A stretch of 64,000 bases of DNA, taken from contig NZ_RQFT01000008.1 of the NCBI RefSeq assembly GCF_004769525.1, positions 186,001 through 250,000 of the forward strand. The letters are read 5' to 3'. A program made the position numbers and the translations under genes. The stretch is from Leptospira bouyouniensis (lineage in GTDB: Bacteria; Spirochaetota; Leptospiria; Leptospirales; Leptospiraceae). Positions 35,993 through 45,795 of the stretch are shown in pieces (positions within the stretch are counted from its first letter, which is position 1; each line of letters opens with the position of its first letter). The notes under the pieces were generated by a model, which did no database searches, was not told where the DNA came from, and saw only the letters and a list, made by a program, of their open reading frames with translations.

Positions 35993-36907
35993 TCAGTTTT
36001 TTTCCAAAAGATTTGAGAGAGCATCATTTAAATTTTGAAACTGAAACTCATATCCTGATTGTAATAAACGTTCAGGAACAACATATTGTCCCTTTGTCAC
36101 AACAACACTACCTTCACCAAATAACGCTTGTATAGCGAAACTTGGAACTTTAAATAAATTGGGTCGTTTTAGGACCTTTGCCAATTGTTTTGAAAATTCC
36201 GCATTGTTCGTTGGATTGGGAGAAACCAAATTATAGGCTCCACTTGCCTTTTCTGATTCCATCAAATGAATTGTTGCATCCACAAAATCTAAAATGTGAA
36301 TCCAACTCATCCCTTGGTTCCCTGATGCAATTGCACCACCGACTCCCATTAGAAATGGAGGGATCATTTTTTCTAAAGCCCCTCCATTGGGAGAGAGGAC
36401 TATGCCTGTACGGAGTAAAATGGTACGGATACCATTTTGTGCGAGTGGTTTTGTTTGGTTCTCCCATTCCACACAAAGTTGTGCTAAAAAATCATCACCC
36501 GGAGGGGAGGATTCTGTAAAAGAAGGGTGTAAATTCTCTGACATGCCGTAATAACCAACCGCACTTGCATTCAAAAAAACTTTTGGTGGGTGTTTTAAAT
36601 CTTGGATACGTGCGACAAGTCCTCTTGTGAATTCAATGCGAGAAGTACTAATTAATTTTTTACGTTCTTCTGTCCACCTAACACCTGCAATTGGTTCACC
36701 TACCAAATTCATGATGGCATCTAAACCTTCTAAATCTGATGATTGGGGCAATATACAAGAGACAAATTCGATATCAGAAATGGATGAAAGAGATTTGGGT
36801 AAGGATTTTTGTCTTGAAAATACTCGAAATCTATGCCCTCTTTCCACTGCAGTTGTGATAAAGGACTTTCCAATAAGGCCTGTGCCACCTAAAATTCCAA
36901 TTTTCAT
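35993..36907 (-). CDS. TIGR01777-family SDR epimerase-like protein
   Basis: The extended SDR Rossmann motif GILGGTGLIG is at the N-terminus. MNLVGEPIAGVRWTEERKKLISTSR and the Tyr in VGYYG follow; the C-terminal DUF1731-like part has YVVPERLLQSGYEFQF. These mark the YfcH/TIGR01777 group, whose substrate is unknown. It is divergent from the 37-kb operon with a 73-bp gap. Confidence 0.9.
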   Translation of the reverse strand: MKIGILGGTGLIGKSFITTAVERGHRFRVFSRQKSLPKSLSSISDIEFVSCILPQSSDLEGLDAIMNLVGEPIAGVRWTEERKKLISTSRIEFTRGLVARIQDLKHPPKVFLNASAVGYYGMSENLHPSFTESSPPGDDFLAQLCVEWENQTKPLAQNGIRTILLRTGIVLSPNGGALEKMIPPFLMGVGGAIASGNQGMSWIHILDFVDATIHLMESEKASGAYNLVSPNPTNNAEFSKQLAKVLKRPNLFKVPSFAIQALFGEGSVVVTKGQYVVPERLLQSGYEFQFQNLNDALSNLLEKN

Positions 36908-36980
36908 AAAGTCTCCAAAGGATGGTGTGAATAAAAAAAGAAGTAGCCCATTTTCGCATTCAGCATAAGTTTTTCTTTCT

Positions 36981-37562
36981 ATGAGACCTGTAATCGTTTT
37001 GCCGATTTTCTTTGCCCTTGTTTTGGTACTATTTGGAAACTACTTTCTATTTTCCGGAACCAACAAAAAGATCGAACGATACAAAGAAAACCCACCATTT
37101 CGCATTGAAGATGCAACCGCATCTACCGGACTTTCGCATCTATTAGACAAAAATCCATCCACAGTTTGGAGAAAGATTCGAAACTCACAAGTGGATTTTG
37201 ACTTTTTCTTGGAAATGCAACTCTCACATGTTTGGGATGGAAACCTTTTTAAGCCAAGAAAATTCGAAAGCCTTCTCATCGAAGCATGCCCTGGAGAAAC
37301 AATCCCTCCTTTTACCTTACGATTTTTGCTACGAGAGAGCATCAATGTAGACAAAGAACTGAGAATGCCCAAGGATAAAATATCTTTTGTGTTCCAATCA
37401 AAAGAATTGGGAAAAAAACAAATCTCCATTCCTTTAGACCAACTCCCTCATTTCCAAAAAGAAACGGAATATCCCAAAAATATTTATATTTTAACTCCTG
37501 AATTCAAAATTCAATCAGAAACAGGGTGCCTTGCAGAAGTAAAATTAAGGGAAGTATTATGA
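36981..37562 (+). CDS. Anchored discoidin-like protein, first gene of the MoxR operon
   Basis: The protein (193 residues) has one N-terminal membrane helix (about 5-26). The region IEDATASTGLSHLLDKNPSTVWRK resembles the F5/8 type C (discoidin) start, where LxDxxPxTxW is the hallmark, and a beta-rich domain follows. Carbohydrate or surface binding is suggested. Its TGA overlaps the next ATG (ATGA). Confidence 0.6.
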   Translation: MRPVIVLPIFFALVLVLFGNYFLFSGTNKKIERYKENPPFRIEDATASTGLSHLLDKNPSTVWRKIRNSQVDFDFFLEMQLSHVWDGNLFKPRKFESLLIEACPGETIPPFTLRFLLRESINVDKELRMPKDKISFVFQSKELGKKQISIPLDQLPHFQKETEYPKNIYILTPEFKIQSETGCLAEVKLREVL

Positions 37563-39136
37563 CAAACACTCCGAATAAACTTTCTGCTTCACCAACTTTA
37601 CCACAAAACAAAGGTAAGGAGAAAAAATTTGATATCACTAGTCTCCTAGAAGATGGGCCACTTCCATTAAAAAAAGAATCTGATATCTCTCAAGATCTAG
37701 ATGAAAAATTAAGGAAAGCTTATTTTTGGATTACCAATTTTGCAATCATCAATCCTTTTTATGATATTGAATACAATGACACTCCTCCTTTAAAGTTTTC
37801 GATAGGGGATTCTAAATCAACCATCACACTTCCTACCGCTCAAAGTTATTCAAGTTTTGTATTATTACCTCTATTATCATTGATCGTCAAAGGAAAATGT
37901 TTGTTAGTTGGTGGACCAGGCCGTGGCAAAACAGCATCAGCCATCCTTATGGGAATTTTATCAGGATATTCTATTAAAGAAATCAAAAGAGCCATCCAAC
38001 ATGGCCAACCACAGATGACTATCACCGATTTACTTGGGAATCCTTTGCCAAGTGATATGATGCAAGCCAAATCTATGGATGAAATCAAAATTGCATGGCG
38101 GAAATGGCTTGGGATGCAAGTAAAAATTATCGATGAATACAATCGGATTCCCACTCGGACACAATCAGCACTACTCACCATTATGGGAGATAATTATGCA
38201 GAAATTTATGACCAAATTTTTGAATGCCCAGAGGCAGCTTGGTATTTAACAGCCAATGACGATGCAGGCGGAGGAACTTATCAAGTCATCGAAGCACTTC
38301 GCGATCGAATTGATGTGGTAGTCAAAGCACCACACTTTAATACACGTTTTATCAAAGATTTAATCCAAAGAGTCGAAGAAGGATACAAACCAGAATCTCT
38401 TGTTCCAAAAGAAATCATTTTTTCCGAGGATGAGTTGAAACGAATGAGTGAACAAATCAAACAAATCCACTTCCCACCTGGTCTTCGCCGTCGGATGGAA
38501 TTTTTTGCTTCTCAGTTTGAGTTCATGGAATATGCAGGCGAACAATTAGAATACAAAACCAAAGACACTGCAAAATTAAGTGTCACCGATTTTTCTTCCC
38601 TTGCCGCACTGGAAACTGGCAAAGACAAGGTTAAGGACATTGGTTCCCAAACTAAAAATGGATTAAGTGTCCGCGCCATTTTTACTTGTATTAATTATGC
38701 AAAGGCACTTGCATACTTTCGCGGATTAACAGAAGTTAGTTTGGAAGACCTAAGCCATATACTCCCTTTTGTTTTACATGATAAATTAGTACAAAACATC
38801 GATTCCCCTTTTTTTGAAGAAGCAGAAAACAAAATTTATCGTAGCGATCGAGTGAGTTGGATTCGAAAACTATTCACCTTGTCCTTAAGCGAATATGAAC
38901 GATTAGGACTTGATAAAAATGATACTGTTGCAAAACTTTCTGAAAAATTTGAAACAGGCCTGGAAGGGTTATCCGCAAAAGAAACAAAACAAAGATTAGT
39001 TGAGATCGAAAAAGAAATTGAATCTATATCCAAACAACGTAAGTTATATGGCCATATGTTTGATGACTTACTCAATTTAAAATATTTACACCAACGTTAT
39101 ACTAATTATTTAAAATGGGTGGAATCAAATGTATGA
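37559..39136 (+). CDS. MoxR-type AAA+ ATPase
   Basis: The AAA+ core has Walker A GGPGRGKT (118-125) and Walker B VKIIDE (188-193). Sensor-1 TAND and the AAA lid follow, with a coiled-coil end (about 475-510). MoxR proteins act as ATP-driven chaperones that mature or insert metals and cofactors into targets, usually with a VWA-domain partner. Such a partner is encoded two genes later. I chose the ATG at 37559, which overlaps the previous stop. The N-terminal 100 residues are unlike typical MoxR. Confidence 0.87.
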   Translation: MTNTPNKLSASPTLPQNKGKEKKFDITSLLEDGPLPLKKESDISQDLDEKLRKAYFWITNFAIINPFYDIEYNDTPPLKFSIGDSKSTITLPTAQSYSSFVLLPLLSLIVKGKCLLVGGPGRGKTASAILMGILSGYSIKEIKRAIQHGQPQMTITDLLGNPLPSDMMQAKSMDEIKIAWRKWLGMQVKIIDEYNRIPTRTQSALLTIMGDNYAEIYDQIFECPEAAWYLTANDDAGGGTYQVIEALRDRIDVVVKAPHFNTRFIKDLIQRVEEGYKPESLVPKEIIFSEDELKRMSEQIKQIHFPPGLRRRMEFFASQFEFMEYAGEQLEYKTKDTAKLSVTDFSSLAALETGKDKVKDIGSQTKNGLSVRAIFTCINYAKALAYFRGLTEVSLEDLSHILPFVLHDKLVQNIDSPFFEEAENKIYRSDRVSWIRKLFTLSLSEYERLGLDKNDTVAKLSEKFETGLEGLSAKETKQRLVEIEKEIESISKQRKLYGHMFDDLLNLKYLHQRYTNYLKWVESNV

Positions 39137-40074
39137 ATTCCTCTCCTTGGAAAGAAATCTTACTCAAAGAAAAGGAATATTGTAACCAACTTGTCCTCAC
39201 CGTAAAACGAACCAATTCCAAATTTTCAGAAGAAGAATTGGCAAACCACATGGAGCCTTTCTTTAATGCCGTAACTTCCAATCACTCTATCCTTTTTGAA
39301 GAGAAAACCGTATTATCATTATTTGAAACCTTCGTTATTTTAATTTCCAAACAATTTTTCCAACGTATCGAGGCATTGGATTCTTTATTTTTTCAAATCA
39401 TTTTAGAAATCCAACCTGATCTTAAAAAAGACCCCATTCTACTCATCACCTATATTGTAAATGTCATATCAAAACTGGAAGATGAGAAAAAGGAAATTTT
39501 TCTCAAACGACTCCAGTCAGTCTTACTTTGGATCCAAACAATATCTGAATTTAAACTCGTAATCAGTTTACTATTCTGGGCAAGTGGTAAACCAGAATAT
39601 AGAGAAAGTTTACAATTAGCGTTTCATACTTTAAACGAAAGTTTAAAAAAAGAGATCAAACGTTTGTTTGGAATCGATGAAAATTCAATCCGAACTGCTT
39701 TTATCACTTTTGATCCAAATCAAAAATCAAAAGCATCTTTCCACTTTCGTTTCATCCCCGGATATACATTGTTTGGCGGAAGTTTTTCACATTTGCCAAT
39801 TCTATACCAGAACGGCGGGTCGATAGCCATCCAATCAGGCAAAAGTTGGTATGAACTCTTCATCGATGAATTTGGTACGAGCCTCCATACAATGGAGCCG
39901 ATAAAATCACCAGTGAAGATTAACAATTCCATTAAATCTTCTATTTGGAAACAAATTGTCAGTCAAAAATTGGAAACAAACTCCATTTCTTCTTCCATCG
40001 AAACCGATTCATTTGTGGTTTTAACATTAAAAAATTCTTACCAATTGTATTTGTTTTACACTGGGAGAACATAG
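39133..40074 (+). CDS. Hypothetical protein between MoxR and the VWA gene
   Basis: This soluble protein of 313 residues has a helical N-terminal part (about 1-195) and a beta-rich C-terminal part (about 200-313). I see no known motif, signal or membrane helix. The ATG at 39133 overlaps the MoxR stop (ATGA) and its stop abuts the next GTG, so it is a coupled member of the operon. It may be an adaptor between the ATPase and the metallopeptidase/VWA protein. Confidence 0.7.
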   Translation: MNSSPWKEILLKEKEYCNQLVLTVKRTNSKFSEEELANHMEPFFNAVTSNHSILFEEKTVLSLFETFVILISKQFFQRIEALDSLFFQIILEIQPDLKKDPILLITYIVNVISKLEDEKKEIFLKRLQSVLLWIQTISEFKLVISLLFWASGKPEYRESLQLAFHTLNESLKKEIKRLFGIDENSIRTAFITFDPNQKSKASFHFRFIPGYTLFGGSFSHLPILYQNGGSIAIQSGKSWYELFIDEFGTSLHTMEPIKSPVKINNSIKSSIWKQIVSQKLETNSISSSIETDSFVVLTLKNSYQLYLFYTGRT

Positions 40075-41721
40075 GTGGATTTTGTAAAAGATTGGGAATC
40101 AAAATGGAATGATGCACTTAAACTTTGGAGTGATTACGTAAAACTAACTCCAGCAAAGTTTTTGTTCACTGCATCTGAAGAAAAAGCAGAAGGATTAACA
40201 ACATCTTTTGCTGCGATTCGCTTAAAAGACCACCGAGTCCTATTGTCTGTGAATCAAATCCAACATTATAAACTTGAAGATTTCTCATTGGAAATCTTAG
40301 GCCACGAAATTGGTCATCATGTGTTCTGCCCTGGTGATTTGGCTGATCAGGCTAAATTGATTTATATCACAAACTTAGCGATGCCTAGGTTAAATCATCT
40401 CACTCCAATGATAGTCAACATATACGAAGATTTATTCATCAACGACCATCTCAAACGACAAAACAATTTAAGAATGGATGAGGTGTATAAAAGATTAGGG
40501 AAACAAGAAGATCCTTTTTGGAATTTTTATATGAGAACCTACGAATTATTATGGGCTCTTCCATCAGGCACACTCACAGAAGGTGCGTTAAGTGATCAAA
40601 TCCAATCAGATGCTTCACTTGTCTCTCGAATGATTCGCAATTACCCAAACGATTGGACAAAGGGAATGTTTGATTTTGCAAGTATCTGCTTTCCTTATTT
40701 TTTTGAATTAAATAACCAAACAGTAACCAATCCCATCCATTCTCTTTTAGATACATTGGATGCAGGGAAAGGGATGACTCCTCCTTCTGGAATCACTGAT
40801 GTGGAAATATCATCCGACCTTTTCCCAACAGAAGGGATCACAGGCTCAAAACGTTCGCTCTCACCTGCCGAGTATTCAACCATTTGTAAAAGTATGGGAA
40901 TTGATGCTGATATTTCTGAAATTACATATCGATACTACAAAGACAAAGCTTTACCTTACCTAGTTCCTTTCCCAAATTTAATCACACCCGGTGCAAAAGA
41001 AGAAATTTTAGAAGGAAATGATTTATGGGACCCAGGTTCCCCTATAGATAAAATCAATTGGCTCGAATCTACCATCAAAAGTCCAGTTATCATTCCAGGG
41101 TACACAACAGTAGAAGATGTATATGGTGAAACAACTTCCAATGAAATCAAATTGAATCCAATCGATTTAGATTTGTTTGTTGATTGTTCAGGATCGATGC
41201 CGAATCCACAAAACGATTTGTCATACTTAACTTTAGCTGGAGCTATCATTGCTTTATCCGCATTAAAAACAGGAAGCTCTGTACGAGTAACTTTATGGTC
41301 AGGAGTAAAAGAATTTTTAGTTACTGATGGTTTTATCAAAAATGAAAAAGAGATTTTAAAAGTGCTTACAGGTTATTTTGGTGGCGGGACATGTTTCCCT
41401 TTGGAACTTTTGGAAGATGAGTATAAAGAAGAACCCAAACGAAAACGGCACATCCTTGTAATCTCCGATGATGGAATTGATACCATGTTCACACAAAATT
41501 ATCCACGTAACGCACGTTCCATTGTCAAAAATGCCCTAGAAAAGGCAAATGGTGGAGGATCAATGGTCTTACAACTTTACGAACCAAATAATAATTCTGT
41601 TGTCAATGAGCTACAAAAAAGTGGTTGGGAGATTTATCCGATCAAAACTTGGACTGACTTAATCCAATTTAGTAAGGATTTTGTGGAAAGGAATTATGTT
41701 AGGAATCAGATACTACGTTAA
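40075..41721 (+). CDS. HEXXH metallopeptidase-like protein with VWA domain (DUF2201-like)
   Basis: The N-terminal part has the zinc motif HEIGH (77-81) and, downstream, NIYEDLFIND, likely carrying the third ligand. The C-terminal part is a VWA domain with a full MIDAS start D370-C-S-G-S374. This pairing matches DUF2201-type VWA/metallopeptidase proteins, known partners of MoxR ATPases. The GTG start directly follows the upstream TAG, and the N-terminus begins with an amphipathic helix. No signal is present, so the protein is cytosolic. Confidence 0.8.
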   Translation: MDFVKDWESKWNDALKLWSDYVKLTPAKFLFTASEEKAEGLTTSFAAIRLKDHRVLLSVNQIQHYKLEDFSLEILGHEIGHHVFCPGDLADQAKLIYITNLAMPRLNHLTPMIVNIYEDLFINDHLKRQNNLRMDEVYKRLGKQEDPFWNFYMRTYELLWALPSGTLTEGALSDQIQSDASLVSRMIRNYPNDWTKGMFDFASICFPYFFELNNQTVTNPIHSLLDTLDAGKGMTPPSGITDVEISSDLFPTEGITGSKRSLSPAEYSTICKSMGIDADISEITYRYYKDKALPYLVPFPNLITPGAKEEILEGNDLWDPGSPIDKINWLESTIKSPVIIPGYTTVEDVYGETTSNEIKLNPIDLDLFVDCSGSMPNPQNDLSYLTLAGAIIALSALKTGSSVRVTLWSGVKEFLVTDGFIKNEKEILKVLTGYFGGGTCFPLELLEDEYKEEPKRKRHILVISDDGIDTMFTQNYPRNARSIVKNALEKANGGGSMVLQLYEPNNNSVVNELQKSGWEIYPIKTWTDLIQFSKDFVERNYVRNQILR

Positions 41722-42247
41722 ACAAGTTCTAAACACGGCGTTCCATGCGGTGGATTTAACATCTGTATCTCTTGATGCTTTGTGGTTTGATGTATTATTC
41801 TTTCGAACAAACGACGGGAAGTCCTCAATGTTTCCAAAATCATTTGATACCATTTCGGATGATAATCTTAAGGCTACCCACATAATCCTATCCAATCTTT
41901 TGTATGGTAAGGAAACAAAAATTCCTGAATTCTCTAAAGAATTATTGTTTGATTATCTAACAATCACCTTACCGAAATTATGTGAAATTGTGTCTCCTTA
42001 TAACGTTTGGATTACTGATACGGAACGTGCCGAAGAACTGGTAAGGAGTTTATTCCATAAATTTGATTTACTCCCCGAAGGAGAAACTAAAGAGTACTTT
42101 GCGGATCGGTATCGTTCTATTGATTCTCGTGAACGTATTCGAATTTTAGACGAAACAAAAAAAGCACAAGAAAGAGCCAAAGAAATATTAAGACAAATGA
42201 AACTTAAAGAAGAGGAAGAGGCCGCTTCAAAATACAATCGTGAATAA
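41696..42247 (+). CDS. Hypothetical protein of the MoxR operon
   Basis: This protein of 183 residues is mostly helical, ending in a charged coiled coil (about 145-183). No known domain is seen. The ATG at 41696 lies 26 bp inside the VWA gene with a GGAAAGG site just before it. The end overlaps the next gene by 8 bp. Co-translation with the VWA protein suggests it is a partner. Confidence 0.7.
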   Translation: MLGIRYYVKQVLNTAFHAVDLTSVSLDALWFDVLFFRTNDGKSSMFPKSFDTISDDNLKATHIILSNLLYGKETKIPEFSKELLFDYLTITLPKLCEIVSPYNVWITDTERAEELVRSLFHKFDLLPEGETKEYFADRYRSIDSRERIRILDETKKAQERAKEILRQMKLKEEEEAASKYNRE

Positions 42248-43661
42248 AATTTTGGATTCAAAAACAACTCCTCTGTTATGTGAAGATTGGGAAATAGAAT
42301 TAAATTCAATGATCCATTCAAAGTACGCACCAATTTGGAATACAAGAATTGGCGACCGAATTGGAGAAGGAGAATTCCACTTTGTGAAAAACTTCCAAAC
42401 GGAATTTTTACTAGCTAAAAAAAATGTTAACTACCAAACCAAACAAACCATCATTTCTTTTATCGAATATTACCGCCATCGGTCTGAATTTTTTCGCACT
42501 CGTTTGTTTGGGTTCGATATTAAAGAAGAATTTGAATCCATTCCGTTAACAAAAAGAGAAGACTTACAAACAAAGATCACAGAAATCATACCTACTGATT
42601 TGGATTTATCAAAAATGGTTATCAACCCTACTTCTGGTACAACAGGAAAACCCATCCTTGCACCAAATCACCCTATGGCAATTGGGTGTTATGTGCCTTT
42701 GATTGAATTCAGTGTAGAAAGGCATGGAGTAAAACCCATCCATTCACCGAAGTCTACTTTTGCCATACAACTATGTTATCAAGAGAAAACTATCGAATAT
42801 GCAACTTGCCATAGTTTGGCGGGAGGAGCCAAATTTGCCAAAATCAACATCCACCCCAATTCCTGGAAAAAGCCATCTGATTTACAAAATTTCTTAAAAG
42901 AATCTTCACCACAAATCTTAACGGGAGATCCTTATGCGTTTGAATCTGCAATGAAAATGGGGATCCAATATCGACCAGAAGCAATCCATTCCACCGCATT
43001 AGAGCTAACGCCCGCTTTACGATTAAAAATAAGTAACTATTTTCAATGCCCGGTGATCAACTTTTATTCGTTAAATGAAACAGGACCTCTCGCCTATTCC
43101 TGTCCCTTCGATCCTGAATGGATGCACATCCTCCCACATGATTTGTATGTGGAAGTGTTAACAAAAGATACTAAAATTCCTGTTCCTACAGGCAATGTCG
43201 GTGAGATTGTGGTTACCGGTGGAAGGAATCCCTATTTACCACTCCTTCGATACAAAACAGGTGATATTGGGGATCTCGAATATGGACCTTGCCCTTGCGG
43301 AGACCATTTTCCACGTTTACGTCTGTTATCGGGTAGAAAATCTGTATATTTCCATAAACCAAATGGAGACACAATTAATCCAATTGATGTGGGAAGGATT
43401 CTAAGAAAAAAACCATTTATTTTCCAATTCCAAGTGGAACAAACCAAAAGTAATGAATGGGTTTGTCGCCTTTCCTTGGAAACGGAAGTCATAAAGAATG
43501 AAACCCATTGGGAAATAGAAAAGGATTTATTACAAAAGGAATTAGAATCACTTTTCGGTGAAAATTCTAAAGTGTTTATTTCAACTAACTTTCCGTTAGA
43601 TGGAAAAAAACAATTGGCATATATCAATTCATACCAAGACAAAATTGGGGTAAATCCATGA
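42240..43661 (+). CDS. PaaK-like adenylate-forming (acyl-CoA ligase family) enzyme
   Basis: This is an ANL-superfamily enzyme of 473 residues. The phosphate-binding loop is PTSGTTGKPI (about 130-139). LRYKTGDIGDLEYGPCPCGDHFPRL and GRKS match the PaaK/CapK branch, which activates aryl or acyl acids as adenylates. The GTG start overlaps the preceding stop. The native acid substrate and acceptor (CoA or protein) cannot be told. Its place in a MoxR-VWA operon is unusual. Confidence 0.83.
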   Translation: MNKILDSKTTPLLCEDWEIELNSMIHSKYAPIWNTRIGDRIGEGEFHFVKNFQTEFLLAKKNVNYQTKQTIISFIEYYRHRSEFFRTRLFGFDIKEEFESIPLTKREDLQTKITEIIPTDLDLSKMVINPTSGTTGKPILAPNHPMAIGCYVPLIEFSVERHGVKPIHSPKSTFAIQLCYQEKTIEYATCHSLAGGAKFAKINIHPNSWKKPSDLQNFLKESSPQILTGDPYAFESAMKMGIQYRPEAIHSTALELTPALRLKISNYFQCPVINFYSLNETGPLAYSCPFDPEWMHILPHDLYVEVLTKDTKIPVPTGNVGEIVVTGGRNPYLPLLRYKTGDIGDLEYGPCPCGDHFPRLRLLSGRKSVYFHKPNGDTINPIDVGRILRKKPFIFQFQVEQTKSNEWVCRLSLETEVIKNETHWEIEKDLLQKELESLFGENSKVFISTNFPLDGKKQLAYINSYQDKIGVNP

Positions 43662-44686
43662 ACCATGGACTTGTTCTAGGTAAATTTTACCCACCTCATA
43701 AAGGCCATCTGAATCTCATTCGAGAAGCTAAAAAACAATGTGACTTCTTAACAGTCCTTATTTGTTCTTTGGAACGAGAGATCATTCCTGGTTTTCTACG
43801 TTTTGAATGGATGATAGAATTAATCACAGATCCAAATATAAAATTGGTATGGGTACAAGAGGAAAACCCACAATACCCAGAAGAACATCCAAATTTTTGG
43901 AATATTTGGAAACATACCATCGAATCTTATTCCATTCACCCGATCGATATTGTTTTCACATCTGAACTCTATGGTGACCCACTAGCTTCTGTTCTCGGGT
44001 GCAAACACATTCCGATCGATATTGAAAGAAAAGAATTCCCAATCTCAGCAACGAAGATCCGTGAATCACCTTTGAATCACTGGAATTATATCCCGGAAAC
44101 AATCCGACATTACTTTGTAAAACGGATTGTCCTCACTGGGAGTGAATCTGTTGGGAAAACCACACTCGCCAAAAAACTAGCCGAGCATTTTAAAACCAAT
44201 TGGATCCCAGAGTTTGCAAGAGAATATTTAGAACAAAAACCAACACCTATGGAAGAATCCGATTTTTTGCCGATCGCCAAAGGCCATCTTTTATCAGAAA
44301 TAGAAGCCGCCAAAACTTCTAACGGTATACTCTTCTTAGATACAGATTTACTCACAACAAAGGTGTATTTAGAAAGGTACTATAGGTCAGAAATTCCTTG
44401 GCTCACCAAACGAGCGCTTAGTTTGCAATATGATGCTTCGTTATTTCTTGACATCGACATCCCTTGGGAAAAGGACAAATTACGAGACTTAGGTGAAGAA
44501 AGAGAGGAAATGAAAACTCGATTTCTGGAGTCGATGGAAGAAGCAAATCGAGATTTTTATTTGATAAAGGGCAATTTTTTAGAAAGAGAAACATTAGCAA
44601 TCGACTATGTAAACAAGATCAAAGAATGGCCAATCAATGCCACTTCTTTCACAAAAGAGCAGATGATTTTACGTAAGATTGAATAA
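43658..44686 (+). CDS. nadR: NadR-like bifunctional NMN adenylyltransferase/ribosylnicotinamide kinase
   Basis: The N-terminal nucleotidyltransferase has GKFYPPHKGH and ISATKIRESP. The C-terminal kinase has Walker A GSESVGKTT (about 162-170) and a lid region (DIPWEKDKLRD). Together they turn ribosylnicotinamide into NMN and NAD. The HTH repressor part of enteric NadR is absent. Length 342 fits the two-domain form. The ATG overlaps the preceding stop (ATGA). The 3' end overlaps the convergent dioxygenase-like gene by 38 bp. Confidence 0.9.
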   Translation: MNHGLVLGKFYPPHKGHLNLIREAKKQCDFLTVLICSLEREIIPGFLRFEWMIELITDPNIKLVWVQEENPQYPEEHPNFWNIWKHTIESYSIHPIDIVFTSELYGDPLASVLGCKHIPIDIERKEFPISATKIRESPLNHWNYIPETIRHYFVKRIVLTGSESVGKTTLAKKLAEHFKTNWIPEFAREYLEQKPTPMEESDFLPIAKGHLLSEIEAAKTSNGILFLDTDLLTTKVYLERYYRSEIPWLTKRALSLQYDASLFLDIDIPWEKDKLRDLGEEREEMKTRFLESMEEANRDFYLIKGNFLERETLAIDYVNKIKEWPINATSFTKEQMILRKIE

Positions 44687-45503
44687 CTTCAATTGGTAAA
44701 ACTTTCCCTTCCAACAATTGTTTCATTTCATATAGTGTGGAACCTTTGGAACCATTATCATAATTTTTTGGCCCGATGTGATTTTTGATATGGTCACCGA
44801 TCACAAGTCGGACTTCCAAACTAAAACGAGAATACCCTTGTGTGTTATCATTGGTTCCATGTAAGTGGTGAGATGCGAAAAGAAAATAATCCCTAAAATC
44901 ACCCGATACCGAAAGAACATTTGGATCAGAAACTTGTTCCAACGGTTTTGGGAATATTTTTTCGCCGATTCTTGGGTGGATGGCACTTGTTTGGAATCCA
45001 CCTGTTTCCAACCAATGGTCATACAAAAACATTGAAGAATTATTTTGAATGGACTTTTTAAAATAAGATGGATACAAAGAAAACCCAGAACCTAACTCTA
45101 CTTTTGTGATTGGTATCCAAAGATTGATTTGGTTCTCGGGATTGGCATACCAAGAATCACGATGGATGTACTGAACTGATTCCGCCCCTTGCATAAGATG
45201 GAATCCATTTGGAACGCAACGAAGACGCAATAGATCTAGATATACATCGTTTGGGTCGACGTTCCACTCTTCTAAGATAGGAAACAAGAATTTTAGAATG
45301 GAATGATTTTCATAAATCTTACTTCGAATCCTTGCCATCGAATTCTGTAATTGGAGATAAGGTATCTGAGAAGTGATTAAACAAGGATCACCTGCTTGAA
45401 ACTCGTCTTGAATGTACTGGAGAATTGTGTTTAGATAAGATATAGATTCTTTGCAAAGATTACCAAAATAAGTTTTTCCATCGTAAAGGGATTTTATATC
45501 CAT
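44649..45503 (-). CDS. Fe(II)/2-oxoglutarate dioxygenase-like protein (PhyH type)
   Basis: The protein (284 residues) shows a 2-oxoglutarate oxygenase pattern: HxD in YIHRDSWYAN, the distal His in FASHHLHGTNDN, and an Arg in YSRFSLEVRL for 2-oxoglutarate. It resembles phytanoyl-CoA dioxygenase-like folds. The substrate is unknown. It ends within the nadR gene on the opposite strand. It follows a small ORF and a methyltransferase-like gene on its own strand. Confidence 0.65.
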   Translation of the reverse strand: MDIKSLYDGKTYFGNLCKESISYLNTILQYIQDEFQAGDPCLITSQIPYLQLQNSMARIRSKIYENHSILKFLFPILEEWNVDPNDVYLDLLRLRCVPNGFHLMQGAESVQYIHRDSWYANPENQINLWIPITKVELGSGFSLYPSYFKKSIQNNSSMFLYDHWLETGGFQTSAIHPRIGEKIFPKPLEQVSDPNVLSVSGDFRDYFLFASHHLHGTNDNTQGYSRFSLEVRLVIGDHIKNHIGPKNYDNGSKGSTLYEMKQLLEGKVLPIEVIQSYVKSSALL

Positions 45504-45525
45504 TCCTTAACCATACAATTGTATC

Positions 45526-45789
45526 TCAATCTCCATTACCTTTGGTTTGTTTTTTGATCTCTTCTTTTAATTCGATGATGCTCATATACAAATTGGCAAA
45601 AGTGGTGAGTTGATTCATAGCATCTTGTAATCCAGCTTTAAACAAAAGGCCGTTGTCCATATGTTCTCGAAAGATGGTAAGTGGATTTTCACTTTCCATA
45701 CTGTTCACAGTGTTTTGGTAAGATTCCAGAAGTTCTTTTTTATCTTCTAATGATTCTGGAACTTTCCAACCATTGGACAAACGGCTCAT
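45526..45789 (-). CDS. Small helical hypothetical protein
   Basis: This protein of 87 residues is predicted to be helical and polar, with a possible coiled coil near the end (MSIIELKEEIKKQTKGNGD). It starts 6 bp after the methyltransferase-like gene and ends 22 bp before the dioxygenase-like start. No family is recognised. Confidence 0.6.
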   Translation of the reverse strand: MSRLSNGWKVPESLEDKKELLESYQNTVNSMESENPLTIFREHMDNGLLFKAGLQDAMNQLTTFANLYMSIIELKEEIKKQTKGNGD

Positions 45790-45795
45790 AAAAAA

